In this document: positions 9,052-17,300 of the stretch, in pieces | Layout of the letters: each line of letters opens with the position of its first letter | Numbering within the stretch: the stretch's first letter is position 1 | NCBI GenBank assembly: GCA_044354975.1 | Contig: JBIKZA010000012.1 | Coordinates: 1-46,311 of the forward strand | Origin: CAIZGX01 sp044354975 | GTDB lineage: Bacteria; Bacteroidota; Bacteroidia; Flavobacteriales_D; Sanyastnellaceae | Length of the DNA stretch: 46,311 nucleotides | Reading direction: 5' to 3' | Notes under the pieces: model-generated | Database searches by the model: none | Told to the model about the DNA's origin: nothing | Seen by the model: the letters and a program-made list of their open reading frames with translations, nothing else | Position numbers and translations under genes: made by a program

Positions 9052-10446
9052 ATGAAAGGGCTGAACAAATCTCATATTTCGCATGCGCTGCTTGTGGTGA
9101 TTCTTGTTTGTTCAGGAATAACTTTTCAATGGGTGTTTGCACAGACGAAAAAGGCTGAGTTGACTTCCAGAAGAAGCGAGCTCAACGAGGAGATAGCCCG
9201 AACTAAACAGCTTATAAAAGAATACCAAGCCGATCAGCGAAGTGCTTCAGCGGAATTGACACTCTTGAACGAACAAATTCGTTTACGCGAGGAACTCATT
9301 CGTTCCATTAATTCAGAAGTGGGAACAATAGACGGAGATATTAAAACCGGTGAGGGCAGAGTAGTTGAGTTGGAATACAGTATTCAAGATTTGAAATCGG
9401 AATACGCGAAAATGATTTACAACAGCTACAAACAACGCTCTTCATATTCCAAGCTAGCTTTTATTCTGTCTTCAACCGATTTCTTCCAAGCGGTAAAGCG
9501 TGTTCAATTGTTGAAGCAATACGCAGAGAATAGGAAGTTCCACGCGCAGCAAATGAAAGATGCGCAATTGGAAATTGCAGAGAATATTTCTATGTTGGAA
9601 GGTAATAAGCAAACGAAATTGGCACTTTCAAATGATGAAGTCAGTGAACGAAATGAAATCGCGCAGAACAAAATTCAACAGCTAGAAAAATTAACAGCTC
9701 TTAAGTCGGAAGAAGGAAAGTTGCGTGAAGTTCAGCGCCAAAAGGAAATTGAGAGAAGACAACTAACGACTAAGATTGAAGATATCGTTCGTCAGGAAAT
9801 TGCCGCGGAGAACGAACGTATTCGCAAGCAAGAAGCAGAGAAGGCGAGGTTGGCGGAAGAAAAGAGAAAGGAAGATCAACGCAGAGCAGCGGCTAACGCT
9901 ACAGCGTCGAACAATGCTTCAGCGAATGCGGCGGGAGCTTCTGCGCCAGCTGTTGTTACACCGCCCAAGCCAATTGAAAAAGCTTCGCCGAAATTGGAGA
10001 GTGCTCCTGAAGTTGTTTTAGCAAATACAGTCTTCGAACAAAACAAGGGAAGTTTGCCGTGGCCAGTGCCTTCAGGCGCCATTGGCTCGAAGTTCGGAAG
10101 ACATGCACACGAGTCAATTTCGGGTATTGAAGTGAATAACAAGGGGGTTGATTTTATTACTTCAGCGAACGCTGATATTTATACGGTCTTTAACGGCACC
10201 GTAACGAGTGTGTTCAACATTCAAGGGGCAGGCATGAATGTGATTGTTACGCATGGTGCGTACAAGACGGTGTACAGCGGATTACAAAACGTCTACGTTT
10301 CGGTTGGTTCTAAAGTGAACACAAAAGATAAAATTGGAAATGTAGCAGACAACGGTGAAGGGTATGTGCTTCACTTTGAATTGGGAAAAGTTTCCGAAGC
10401 CGGTTGGGTTCCGCAAAACCCAGAACTGTGGCTAAAGCGACGTTAA
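9052..10446 (+). CDS. EnvC-like murein hydrolase activator (coiled coil plus degenerate M23/LytM domain)
   Basis: 464 aa: a signal peptide (~1-31, ..FQWVFAQ), a long coiled coil (~33-265) rich in Glu/Lys/Gln, an Ala-rich linker (~280-310), then a LytM/M23 domain (~335-460) beginning GAIGSKFGRH. The zinc site is incomplete. The HxxxD motif reads NKGVD (N363, D367 kept) and the HxH motif reads VLH (V439, H441 kept), so one Zn ligand and the catalytic His are missing. This matches EnvC-type proteins, which activate amidases rather than cut peptidoglycan. It should act in the periplasm at division sites. It starts 2 nt after the DUF4292 stop and ends 3 nt from a convergent gene. Confidence 0.85.
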   Translation: MKGLNKSHISHALLVVILVCSGITFQWVFAQTKKAELTSRRSELNEEIARTKQLIKEYQADQRSASAELTLLNEQIRLREELIRSINSEVGTIDGDIKTGEGRVVELEYSIQDLKSEYAKMIYNSYKQRSSYSKLAFILSSTDFFQAVKRVQLLKQYAENRKFHAQQMKDAQLEIAENISMLEGNKQTKLALSNDEVSERNEIAQNKIQQLEKLTALKSEEGKLREVQRQKEIERRQLTTKIEDIVRQEIAAENERIRKQEAEKARLAEEKRKEDQRRAAANATASNNASANAAGASAPAVVTPPKPIEKASPKLESAPEVVLANTVFEQNKGSLPWPVPSGAIGSKFGRHAHESISGIEVNNKGVDFITSANADIYTVFNGTVTSVFNIQGAGMNVIVTHGAYKTVYSGLQNVYVSVGSKVNTKDKIGNVADNGEGYVLHFELGKVSEAGWVPQNPELWLKRR

Positions 10447-10449
10447 GAA

Positions 10450-10977
10450 TTAAACGAACTTAGGATCCGTTTCCATCATGTGTCCGCATGATTTGCACGT
10501 TCTCATTTCCTCACTTCCGTAAAATTCTTTGAAGCGAGGAAGGAAATCTTTTTCAATGTTTTCAAGAACGAAATACGTGTCGTGAAGGGGATGATTGCAT
10601 TTTTCACAGAACCATAAAAGTCCATCTTTTAATTCACGTTCTGCACGTTTCACCTCAATTACAATTCCAACAGTACCTGCTCCTCTGCGCGGCTGGTGAG
10701 GTGTTCTTGGTGGAAGCAAAAACATTTCGCCTTCTTTCACTTCAATATCTATAGCTTTTCCATCTTCCTGAACGCCTATCATAACGCTGCCTTCGATTTG
10801 AAAAAACCATTCTTCGGTTTCGTTGAAATGGTAATCTTTGCGTGCGTTTGGACCGCCAACAATCATGATCACGTAGTCTTCCGATTCAACATATAAATTT
10901 TTATTTCCGACAGGTGGTTGAAGCAAATGTCTGTTTTCTTCAATCCATTTTTTTAAGTTGAAAGGTCTGCGAATCAT
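10450..10977 (-). CDS. nbaC: 3-hydroxyanthranilate 3,4-dioxygenase
   Basis: 175 aa cupin. The Fe(II) ligands are H50, E56 and H94, aligning one residue off from H51/E57/H95 of the Cupriavidus metallidurans enzyme. The C-terminal rubredoxin-like metal site is complete: C124xxC127 and C161xxC164. It opens the ring of 3-hydroxyanthranilate to 2-amino-3-carboxymuconate semialdehyde, in tryptophan degradation through kynurenine and, in some bacteria, quinolinate/NAD synthesis. Its ATG overlaps the stop of the upstream GGGP synthase gene by 4 nt (ATGA), so the two are coupled. No other kynurenine-pathway gene lies in the window. The symbol nbaC (haaO in eukaryotes) is by family. Confidence 0.92.
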   Translation of the reverse strand: MIRRPFNLKKWIEENRHLLQPPVGNKNLYVESEDYVIMIVGGPNARKDYHFNETEEWFFQIEGSVMIGVQEDGKAIDIEVKEGEMFLLPPRTPHQPRRGAGTVGIVIEVKRAERELKDGLLWFCEKCNHPLHDTYFVLENIEKDFLPRFKEFYGSEEMRTCKSCGHMMETDPKFV

Positions 10978-11708
10978 AGGGCGTTCAATTTTTGTATTTC
11001 AAAAAGTATTTCGGGATTCTGTTCTACTGCAGTTCCCATTACCACAACATCAGCGCCTGCTTGCCACGCTGCATGGGCTTGTTGTTCATTCACAATTCCA
11101 CCACCAACAATCAAGGGAAGCTGCGTGGTTTTTTTTACGGCGTAAATCAACTCTTGTGAAACCGGGAAATCGGCCCCACTTCCAGTGTCTAAATAGAAGC
11201 AACGAAGACCCAAGTATTTTCCAGCAAGTGCTGTAGCAGCAGCCACTTCAGGTTTGTCGTTCGGAAGAGGCACGGTCTGACTGATGTAGATAGCTGTTGT
11301 GGTATTTCCCCCATTCACTAACATGTATCCGGTTGGAATGACTTCCTGTTTCCATTCATGCAAATAGGGGGCAGAAACAACTTGATGACCAATGAGGAAT
11401 TCCGCATTTCTTCCAGAGATCAGCGAAAGAAAAAGTGTAGCGTCTACGTGCTTCGTTAATTGTAAAGGATGACCTGGAAAAAGCACAAGGGGTAAGGGGC
11501 ATGTTGCGCGCAAATGTTCTACACGCTCGTTGAAATCGGAAGCTGCATTCAAGCTTCCACCCACCAATAAAAAATCTACGCCCGCTGCTTTGTAGAGTTC
11601 ACCCTGCTGCTTTGCGTTTTCACTGTTCCATTTATCTGGATCAATGAGAACGGCCAATTGTTTTTTCTTCGAATGAAGCAACAATTCTATTTTTCCGGCA
11701 GGGGTCAT
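10974..11708 (-). CDS. Geranylgeranylglyceryl phosphate synthase family protein (PcrB/GGGPS)
   Basis: 244 aa TIM-barrel. Family landmarks in order: LAVLIDPDKW (~18-27, Mg/phosphate site), DFLLVGGSL (~45-53), PLVLFPG, ISGRNAEFLIG, GYMLVNGG, YLDTGSGAD, PLIVGGGI and DVVVMGTAVEQN. The archaeal enzyme joins glycerol-1-phosphate to geranylgeranyl diphosphate, the first step of ether-lipid synthesis. Bacteroidota carry a related group whose cellular product is less clear, while Firmicutes PcrB uses heptaprenyl diphosphate. No glycerol-1-phosphate dehydrogenase is visible here. It begins 29 nt downstream of rel, with its own promoter that overlaps the end of rel. Confidence 0.88.
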   Translation of the reverse strand: MTPAGKIELLLHSKKKQLAVLIDPDKWNSENAKQQGELYKAAGVDFLLVGGSLNAASDFNERVEHLRATCPLPLVLFPGHPLQLTKHVDATLFLSLISGRNAEFLIGHQVVSAPYLHEWKQEVIPTGYMLVNGGNTTTAIYISQTVPLPNDKPEVAAATALAGKYLGLRCFYLDTGSGADFPVSQELIYAVKKTTQLPLIVGGGIVNEQQAHAAWQAGADVVVMGTAVEQNPEILFEIQKLNAL

Positions 11709-11712
11709 GTTT

Positions 11713-11746
11713 CAAAAATACGAAAGATGAGGGTGCATTAAGCAAA
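11713..11746 (-). promoter_or_regulatory. Promoter for the GGGPS-dioxygenase pair
   Basis: On the minus strand, TTTG (11746-11743), a 22-nt spacer and a perfect -7 box TATTTTTG (11720-11713). The -33 element lies in the last codons of rel. The ATG follows the -7 box after only 4 nt, so the transcript would be leaderless or nearly so. Confidence 0.5.
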
Positions 11747-13954
11747 TTCACTTTCAATACGATCGACTGTAAGAACGCCGTCTACGTCTTTGAGGTTTTT
11801 AATCAAATGATTTAAATGCTCTGTATCGTGCACCAAAACGACCATTTTTCCTTCGAAAATACCGTCGCGCGCTTCAAACGAAATGGCACGCATGTTCACG
11901 TTCATATCGGTGGAAATGATATTTGTTATTTTCTGAACGAGTCCCACGTCGTCTGTTCCGGAGAACTTCAATCCCACTTCAAACTGAACCAAATCGTTGC
12001 TGCTCCATTTTGCTTTTATCACGCGGTAAGCATATTTGCTCATGAGTTCTTGCGCGTTCGGGCAGTTCGTTCGGTGAATTTTTATTCCTTCAGAAACAGT
12101 AATAAATCCGAATACTTCATCGCCTGGGATTGGGCTGCAACAAACAGATAAACTGAAATCCACTGTTTGCTTGTCATCTCCAATAAGCACAGTGTCTCCA
12201 GTTGAAGGAGCTGTAGTTACAATGCGCGTAATTTCTTCGTGTTTGTCCTGTGTGATTTTGTCGAATCGAATGCGATCACCTTCAACGGTATGCGGTTTCA
12301 GCTTTTTTAGTTCAATTCTACCTTTTGCAATTTTGTAATAGAAATCAATGGCCGTGATGCATTGGTAAGCTCGAACAAACTCATCGATGTTCTTGCTTCC
12401 CCAAGTAATTTTTAGCGAATTGAATCGGCGCTTCAACATTTCTTTTCCTTCTTCGGAAATTTGTTTCTTCTCTTCTTTAAGTGCGGTTTTAATTTTTTGT
12501 CGAGCCGAGGCTGTGATGACAATGTTCAGCCAATCTTCTTTCGGATGTTGTTTTTTAGAAGTTAGAATTTCAACTTGGTCACCGCTGCTTAGCTTGTAAC
12601 TCAGTGGCTCTAGCTTGTGATTAACCTTCGCACCAATGCACTGGTGGCCAATTTGCGAGTGAATGAGAAAGGCGAAGTCGAGGGTGGTTGATCCAACAGG
12701 AAGCGTCTTCAAGTCACCGCTTGGTGTGAAGATATAAATCTCTTCGCTGAAAAGTGAAAGTTTGAAGTTGTCTATGAATTCAATGGCATTGTCGCTCGGT
12801 GCTTCAAGCACATCTCGGATTTGTCCGAGCCATTTATCGAGTTTGCTCTCCGGACTTTCCACGGCATCTTTGTACTTCCAATGTGCGGCGTAGCCTTTTT
12901 CGGAAATGTCATCCATGCGCTCACTTCGAATCTGAACTTCTACCCATTTTCCGGTTGGAGACATGACGGTTGTGTGTAGCGATTCGTAACCGCTACTTTT
13001 TGGAATGCTTATCCAATCGCGCAAACGCTCTGGGCTAGGCTGATAGAAATCGGTTACTACCGAATAGACGCGCCAGCAATCTGTCTTCTCCATTTCTGGC
13101 GAAGTTTGTAGAATAACTCGAATAGCGAAAAGGTCATAGATTTCTTCAAACGGAACTCCCTTGGTCTGAATCTTATTATAGATGCTGAAGATGCTCTTTG
13201 TTCGGCTTTTGATTTCATAAATCAAACCTTGCTCATCGAGTGCTCTTCGAATAGGCAATGTGAATTGATTAATAAAACGTGTTCGAACGGCTTGAGTCTT
13301 TTGAAGTTTCATTACAATCTCGTCGTAGGCTTCGGGATGGGTAAACTTCAAGCTCAAATCTTCAAGTTCTGTTTTTATGTTGTACAATCCCAAGCGATGA
13401 GCGAGTGGCGCGTACATGAAAAGCGTTTCGCTTGCAATTTTCAATTGCTTGTCTCTCCGCATGTGATCGAGCGTGCGCATGTTGTGCAGGCGATCGGCTA
13501 GTTTGATGAGTATCACGCGCACGTCGTCTGACAGTGTCAGAAGCATCTTGCGAAAGTTCTCGGCCTGATCACTTGAACTAAGATCTGCGACACCAGATAT
13601 TTTTGTCAGGCCGTCGATAATAACGCGTTCTTTTTTCCCGAACTGTCTTTGAATATCGTCGAGCGTTATTTCAGTGTCTTCGACCGTATCGTGTAGTAAT
13701 GCGCAGACGATGCTCATGGTGTCAAGACCCAATTCTTCCGCGGCGATTTTCGCCACGGCAAGCGGATGATAGATGTAAGGTTCACCGCTCTTGCGTCGCA
13801 TGTCTTTGTGTGCATCTACGGAAAGCTCGAAGGCTTTCCTTATCCGCGCACGATCGGCCCGCGTTTTCGAGCGATAGCAAACGCGCAGGAGTGCGCGGTA
13901 TCTGCGAAGTATTTCGCGATTTTCTTCTTCTAAATCAATTTCTATTTTCGCCAT
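11738..13954 (-). CDS. Bifunctional (p)ppGpp synthetase/hydrolase, Rel/SpoT family
   Basis: 738 aa, full-length long RSH protein. Domain order: HD hydrolase (~45-200; H63, H88-D89 and the E92-D93 pair in LLHDTVED), synthetase (~235-390; EIYDLFAIRVIL, RLRDWISIPKSSGYESLHTT, EVQIRS), TGS (~400-465; IYIFTPSGDLKTLP, GHQCIGAKVNHK), a helical/Cys-containing linker (CCSPIPGDEVFGF ~610) and a C-terminal ACT domain (~655-735). An intact HD motif means hydrolysis should be possible, and the synthetase core motifs are also present, so bifunctional Rel is the safest reading. It controls the stringent response to starvation. It is divergent from the Wzi-like gene across a 97-bp gap. Confidence 0.92.
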   Translation of the reverse strand: MAKIEIDLEEENREILRRYRALLRVCYRSKTRADRARIRKAFELSVDAHKDMRRKSGEPYIYHPLAVAKIAAEELGLDTMSIVCALLHDTVEDTEITLDDIQRQFGKKERVIIDGLTKISGVADLSSSDQAENFRKMLLTLSDDVRVILIKLADRLHNMRTLDHMRRDKQLKIASETLFMYAPLAHRLGLYNIKTELEDLSLKFTHPEAYDEIVMKLQKTQAVRTRFINQFTLPIRRALDEQGLIYEIKSRTKSIFSIYNKIQTKGVPFEEIYDLFAIRVILQTSPEMEKTDCWRVYSVVTDFYQPSPERLRDWISIPKSSGYESLHTTVMSPTGKWVEVQIRSERMDDISEKGYAAHWKYKDAVESPESKLDKWLGQIRDVLEAPSDNAIEFIDNFKLSLFSEEIYIFTPSGDLKTLPVGSTTLDFAFLIHSQIGHQCIGAKVNHKLEPLSYKLSSGDQVEILTSKKQHPKEDWLNIVITASARQKIKTALKEEKKQISEEGKEMLKRRFNSLKITWGSKNIDEFVRAYQCITAIDFYYKIAKGRIELKKLKPHTVEGDRIRFDKITQDKHEEITRIVTTAPSTGDTVLIGDDKQTVDFSLSVCCSPIPGDEVFGFITVSEGIKIHRTNCPNAQELMSKYAYRVIKAKWSSNDLVQFEVGLKFSGTDDVGLVQKITNIISTDMNVNMRAISFEARDGIFEGKMVVLVHDTEHLNHLIKNLKDVDGVLTVDRIESEFA

Positions 13955-14051
13955 AACTACACAAATTAAAGGCTATTCTTTCAACATAAAATTGTGAAAC
14001 TTATTAGCTATTAACAATGCATGTTTTGAAAGACTGTTCTATCTTCCCTCC

Positions 14052-15464
14052 GTGAAAAAAATCATTGCTATACTCTGGCTTTTAGCAGCGTGGAACGTTG
14101 CCTTTTCTCAAGACTCATTGTTCAATGAGTTGCGCTATGCTACTTTATTAAAAGTTCAAAAGGATACCGTGATTTCAAAATTGAATTTTGAATTTGCCGC
14201 CGGACTCGATCGCTCGCGTGAAATTTCAAATCTTGGCTATTCAGCATTCATCAACTACACGAACGTTTTTGAAAAAGGAAAGAATAAACTTTCGCTGAAC
14301 ATAACCGGCGCAGTGTTTCACCTTCCTGAATTCAACAAGCGTTACATCGATTCATTGGGTATCCTTCCGAATTACGGAAGAGTCTTGACACCAGATTCTG
14401 GTGCCACTGTTTTTGCCGCAATTCCCGAGGTAGTCTATTCCAGAAAATTGAATAATCATTTCACATGGTCAGCGGGAAATTCAAGACAAAATTTAGGATA
14501 CGGATACCGCTCACTTGTCCTTTCAAGCAGTGCAAGTGCACTTCCATTTATGAAATTGGAAACGAAAATTGGGAAGAAAATTACGTTCACCAATCTTTGG
14601 TCGAGAACCCACAGCTACCAGCGCATGGGAGATCATTTCGATTTGAATCCAAAGTACATGGCGGTTCACACGTTAGAGTGGAAGATCAATAAGAAATGGT
14701 CGGTATCTGCCCATGAAATGGTGGTCTGGCAAGCAAGAGATTCAGCAAGTCAAAGAGAGTTAGATCTTCATTATTTGAATCCGTTTTTGTTCTATCGTCC
14801 TGCCGAATTCTCTCAGGGCTCTGCCGATAACGTGTTGTTGGGCGGTTCATGGAAGTATGCGCACAGCCACGCGTTTGGGATCTACGGACAAGTTATTCTC
14901 GATGAATTTTTAGTGAGTGAAATCCGAAACAGAAACGGATGGTGGGGAAATAAATTCGGAATGCAATTCGGTATGTATGTCACTCCGAAAAAAGTTAGCG
15001 GACTTTCTTTATTTACCGAATGGTCCTTTGTTCGTCCTTTCACCTATACTCACGGCAGCGACCTTCAGGCATGGGAGCACATGGGCCAGCCGCTTGCTCA
15101 TCCGCTCGGTGCAAATTTTTATGAGTGGTACACTTCAATTCAGTACAGTCGAGCAAAATGGAATTATTCAGCGAGCATCGTTTGGGCTGCCTTCGGAAGA
15201 GATACTAATCGCAATGTCGGAGGCAATATTTTTCAGTCGTATGTGAACCCTTGGAGTGTATACGGAAACAATATCCTTCAGGGGAACAGAAGCACATTGT
15301 TTGTAGTCAATGCTGAAGCTGCATATCAAATGACTCCTGCGCTTCAGGTTTTTGGATTTGCTCGCTATCGCTCGGAAGACAGACGAATTGACGCGTTCAA
15401 AGAGGCGTGGTTAATGGTTGGAATTCGCAAGGGACTAAGTTCTGTCAGACGTTGGGATTATTAA
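14052..15464 (+). CDS. Wzi-like outer-membrane beta-barrel protein
   Basis: 470 aa with a signal peptide (MKKIIAILWLLAAWNVAFSQ). The start is GTG at 14052; no ATG lies in a suitable place. The body has the alternating aromatic strands of an outer-membrane barrel (KLSLNITGAVFHL, TFTNLWSRTHSY, ISVQYSR-type stretches) and the sequence LHYLNPFLFYRPAEF near 245-260. These resemble capsule-assembly Wzi family proteins, which hold surface polysaccharide. The assignment is by overall pattern rather than a catalytic motif, and a general barrel of unknown role is the alternative. It is separated from the oxidase genes by a promoter and is probably its own unit. Confidence 0.6.
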   Translation: MKKIIAILWLLAAWNVAFSQDSLFNELRYATLLKVQKDTVISKLNFEFAAGLDRSREISNLGYSAFINYTNVFEKGKNKLSLNITGAVFHLPEFNKRYIDSLGILPNYGRVLTPDSGATVFAAIPEVVYSRKLNNHFTWSAGNSRQNLGYGYRSLVLSSSASALPFMKLETKIGKKITFTNLWSRTHSYQRMGDHFDLNPKYMAVHTLEWKINKKWSVSAHEMVVWQARDSASQRELDLHYLNPFLFYRPAEFSQGSADNVLLGGSWKYAHSHAFGIYGQVILDEFLVSEIRNRNGWWGNKFGMQFGMYVTPKKVSGLSLFTEWSFVRPFTYTHGSDLQAWEHMGQPLAHPLGANFYEWYTSIQYSRAKWNYSASIVWAAFGRDTNRNVGGNIFQSYVNPWSVYGNNILQGNRSTLFVVNAEAAYQMTPALQVFGFARYRSEDRRIDAFKEAWLMVGIRKGLSSVRRWDY

Positions 15465-15467
15465 TGA

Positions 15468-15494
15468 TTGAAGGGAAATAAAGCAGTACTTTTG
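15468..15494 (+). promoter_or_regulatory. Promoter for cyoE
   Basis: TTG (15468-15470), a 16-nt spacer and a perfect -7 box TACTTTTG (15487-15494). The predicted leader to the ATG at 15516 is ~18 nt. Confidence 0.5.
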
Positions 15495-15515
15495 CAAAAA
15501 TTGAGCTAAGCGGAA

Positions 15516-16412
15516 ATGGAAGTTTCGGTTGAAGGAAAATCAGGTGTATTGGGAAAGATCAAAGCTGCTTTGGATTTATTCAAGTTGCGGTTGTCGTTTT
15601 TGGTGGTTGTTTCTTGTGTTTTATCCTACGAAATGGGATCACAGGAATGGGATTACATTAAAATGGGTTGGCTCATTCTTGCGGGATTTTTATTAACTGG
15701 CGGAAGCAACGGTGCCAATCAGGTTCTCGAACGTGAATGGGACGCTCTCATGCACCGCACAAGAACTCGTCCTCTTCCAACAAACAGAATCTCGGCACTT
15801 GGAGCGTGGTTCGTTTCATTAACCGCAGCAGGACTGGGTATTTTCATTCTGTTTTATTACTTAAACACCGCTTCAGGAATTCTCGGTTTTGCGGCTTTTC
15901 TCTCTTATGCATTTATTTACACGCCATTAAAGCGCATTACTCCTTGGGCTGTTTTTATTGGCGCTTTTCCCGGTGCAATAGCACCCATGCTCGGATATGT
16001 AGCTGCTACGAATCACTTCGGTCTTGAGGCAGGAATTTTATTCGCAGTTCAGTTCATGTGGCAGTTCCCTCACTTCTGGGCCATCGCTTGGGTGTCGCAC
16101 GAAGACTATAACCGAGGCGGCTACAAACTTCTTCCCTTTAACGGAATGCCAGATAAAAAGACAGCCTTTCAAATCATGGTGTACAGCTTTTTCCTTATTC
16201 CAGTAAGTCTGCTACCTTGGACGCTTCCGCTTGAAACGCCTATGGTTGGTAACATTGCAGCGGTAATAGTTTCTGCAGCAGGTATCTGGATTTCATATTT
16301 GGCCTACAACTTATTTAAAGAACCAACCTTGTTGAATGCACGCAGAGTTATGTTTGCCTCATTCTTTTATTTACCCATTGTTCAAATTGCCTACGTAATA
16401 GATAAAATCTAA
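15516..16412 (+). CDS. cyoE: Protoheme IX farnesyltransferase (heme O synthase)
   Basis: 298 aa UbiA-family prenyltransferase with ~8-9 predicted membrane segments. The first Asp-rich active-site region is NGANQVLEREWDALM (65-79), followed by RTRTRPLP (81-88). YTPLKR, GAFPGAIAPMLGY and WQFPHFWAIAW, then EDYNRGGYKLLP, are the diagnostic heme O synthase motifs. It attaches farnesyl to protoheme, making heme O, the precursor of heme A for cytochrome oxidase. The stop overlaps the next start by one base (TAATG), placing it at the head of the oxidase operon. No heme A synthase (ctaA) is in the window. Confidence 0.94.
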   Translation: MEVSVEGKSGVLGKIKAALDLFKLRLSFLVVVSCVLSYEMGSQEWDYIKMGWLILAGFLLTGGSNGANQVLEREWDALMHRTRTRPLPTNRISALGAWFVSLTAAGLGIFILFYYLNTASGILGFAAFLSYAFIYTPLKRITPWAVFIGAFPGAIAPMLGYVAATNHFGLEAGILFAVQFMWQFPHFWAIAWVSHEDYNRGGYKLLPFNGMPDKKTAFQIMVYSFFLIPVSLLPWTLPLETPMVGNIAAVIVSAAGIWISYLAYNLFKEPTLLNARRVMFASFFYLPIVQIAYVIDKI

Positions 16413-17191
16413 TGGAAAACACAGACTTTAAACAAATCAATCCTTTTGATGGTCAAAACCCCGAAGTAGAACTACGTTCGAAAAAGATGATTGTTTGGCT
16501 AGTAATTTTCGCAGTGGTCATGCTCTTCGGAGGAATTACCAGTGCTATCATGGTACTTTATGGAAAACTTTTGTGGGTGCACATTCAACCGCCAAGTATT
16601 TTTTGGGTTGGAAACGCACTGATAGTTTTAAGCAGTGTAACGCTAATTATGGCTTTAAAAGCCCTGAAAGCAGGAAGTCAGTCAAAGGCATTTTACTTGA
16701 CTTTGGCAACTTTCATTTTAGGAATAGCATTCGTTTTTACTCAGAATAGAGGATGGAACGAAATGGCTTCCATGGGAATGGGAAACACCATTACACAAAC
16801 CGAACAAGGACTAAAGCAATCCCGTTGGAACACCTTGGGTAAGTTGAGTGGTGAGTACGGTTCGAATTATTATTTCGAATTGAATGGTCAGACCCTCGTG
16901 AAGGAAGGCGATAACTACTATTATGTTCGCCCTGATCAAACGCGAGAAGACAAAACGTTAGAAGTGCTCACAACTTTCAATGCGTCAGGCGCAATGCTCA
17001 GCGTGCTAATTTATTTGCACATTGCACACTTGCTATGTGGACTCATTTATCTGGTTATTAACCTATTCAGATTAAAGAGCGGGAAGTTAAACAAAGACAA
17101 ATGGATTAGCCTCAATTCCAATGGTATGTATTGGCATTTCATGGGAATACTTTGGATTTACCTATTCTTCTTCATTTTTTACATCTATTAA
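16412..17191 (+). CDS. Cytochrome c oxidase subunit III (first copy)
   Basis: 259 aa with about five hydrophobic segments: ~26-48 (KKMIVWLVIFAVVMLFGGI), 65-85, 93-110, 192-215 and 235-258. The pattern fits subunit III: a helical bundle with a soluble stretch between the third and fourth segments (~115-185) and a C-terminal MYWHFMGILWIYLFFFIFY helix. It supports the haem-copper oxidase core; it has no redox centre itself. Flavobacterial genomes commonly carry two consecutive subunit III genes, and the second lies 109 bp downstream. Translationally coupled to cyoE. Confidence 0.85.
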   Translation: MENTDFKQINPFDGQNPEVELRSKKMIVWLVIFAVVMLFGGITSAIMVLYGKLLWVHIQPPSIFWVGNALIVLSSVTLIMALKALKAGSQSKAFYLTLATFILGIAFVFTQNRGWNEMASMGMGNTITQTEQGLKQSRWNTLGKLSGEYGSNYYFELNGQTLVKEGDNYYYVRPDQTREDKTLEVLTTFNASGAMLSVLIYLHIAHLLCGLIYLVINLFRLKSGKLNKDKWISLNSNGMYWHFMGILWIYLFFFIFYIY

Positions 17192-17270
17192 ACGCATCGA
17201 TTAGCTTATTCAGAATTGTTCAAAATAGTGAAAAATGCCGATTCTCTTTTCTAAATTGATGCTTTTGAAG

Positions 17271-17278
17271 TAAAATTG
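17271..17278 (+). promoter_or_regulatory. Weak candidate -7 box for second COX III gene
   Basis: TAAAATTG (7 of 8 to TAnnTTTG) in the 109-bp gap 17192-17300. The predicted leader is ~19 nt to the ATG at 17301. No well-spaced -33 TTG is visible. The gap holds nothing else I can identify. Confidence 0.25.
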
Positions 17279-17300
17279 CAGCCAAATTTCATTTACAATT

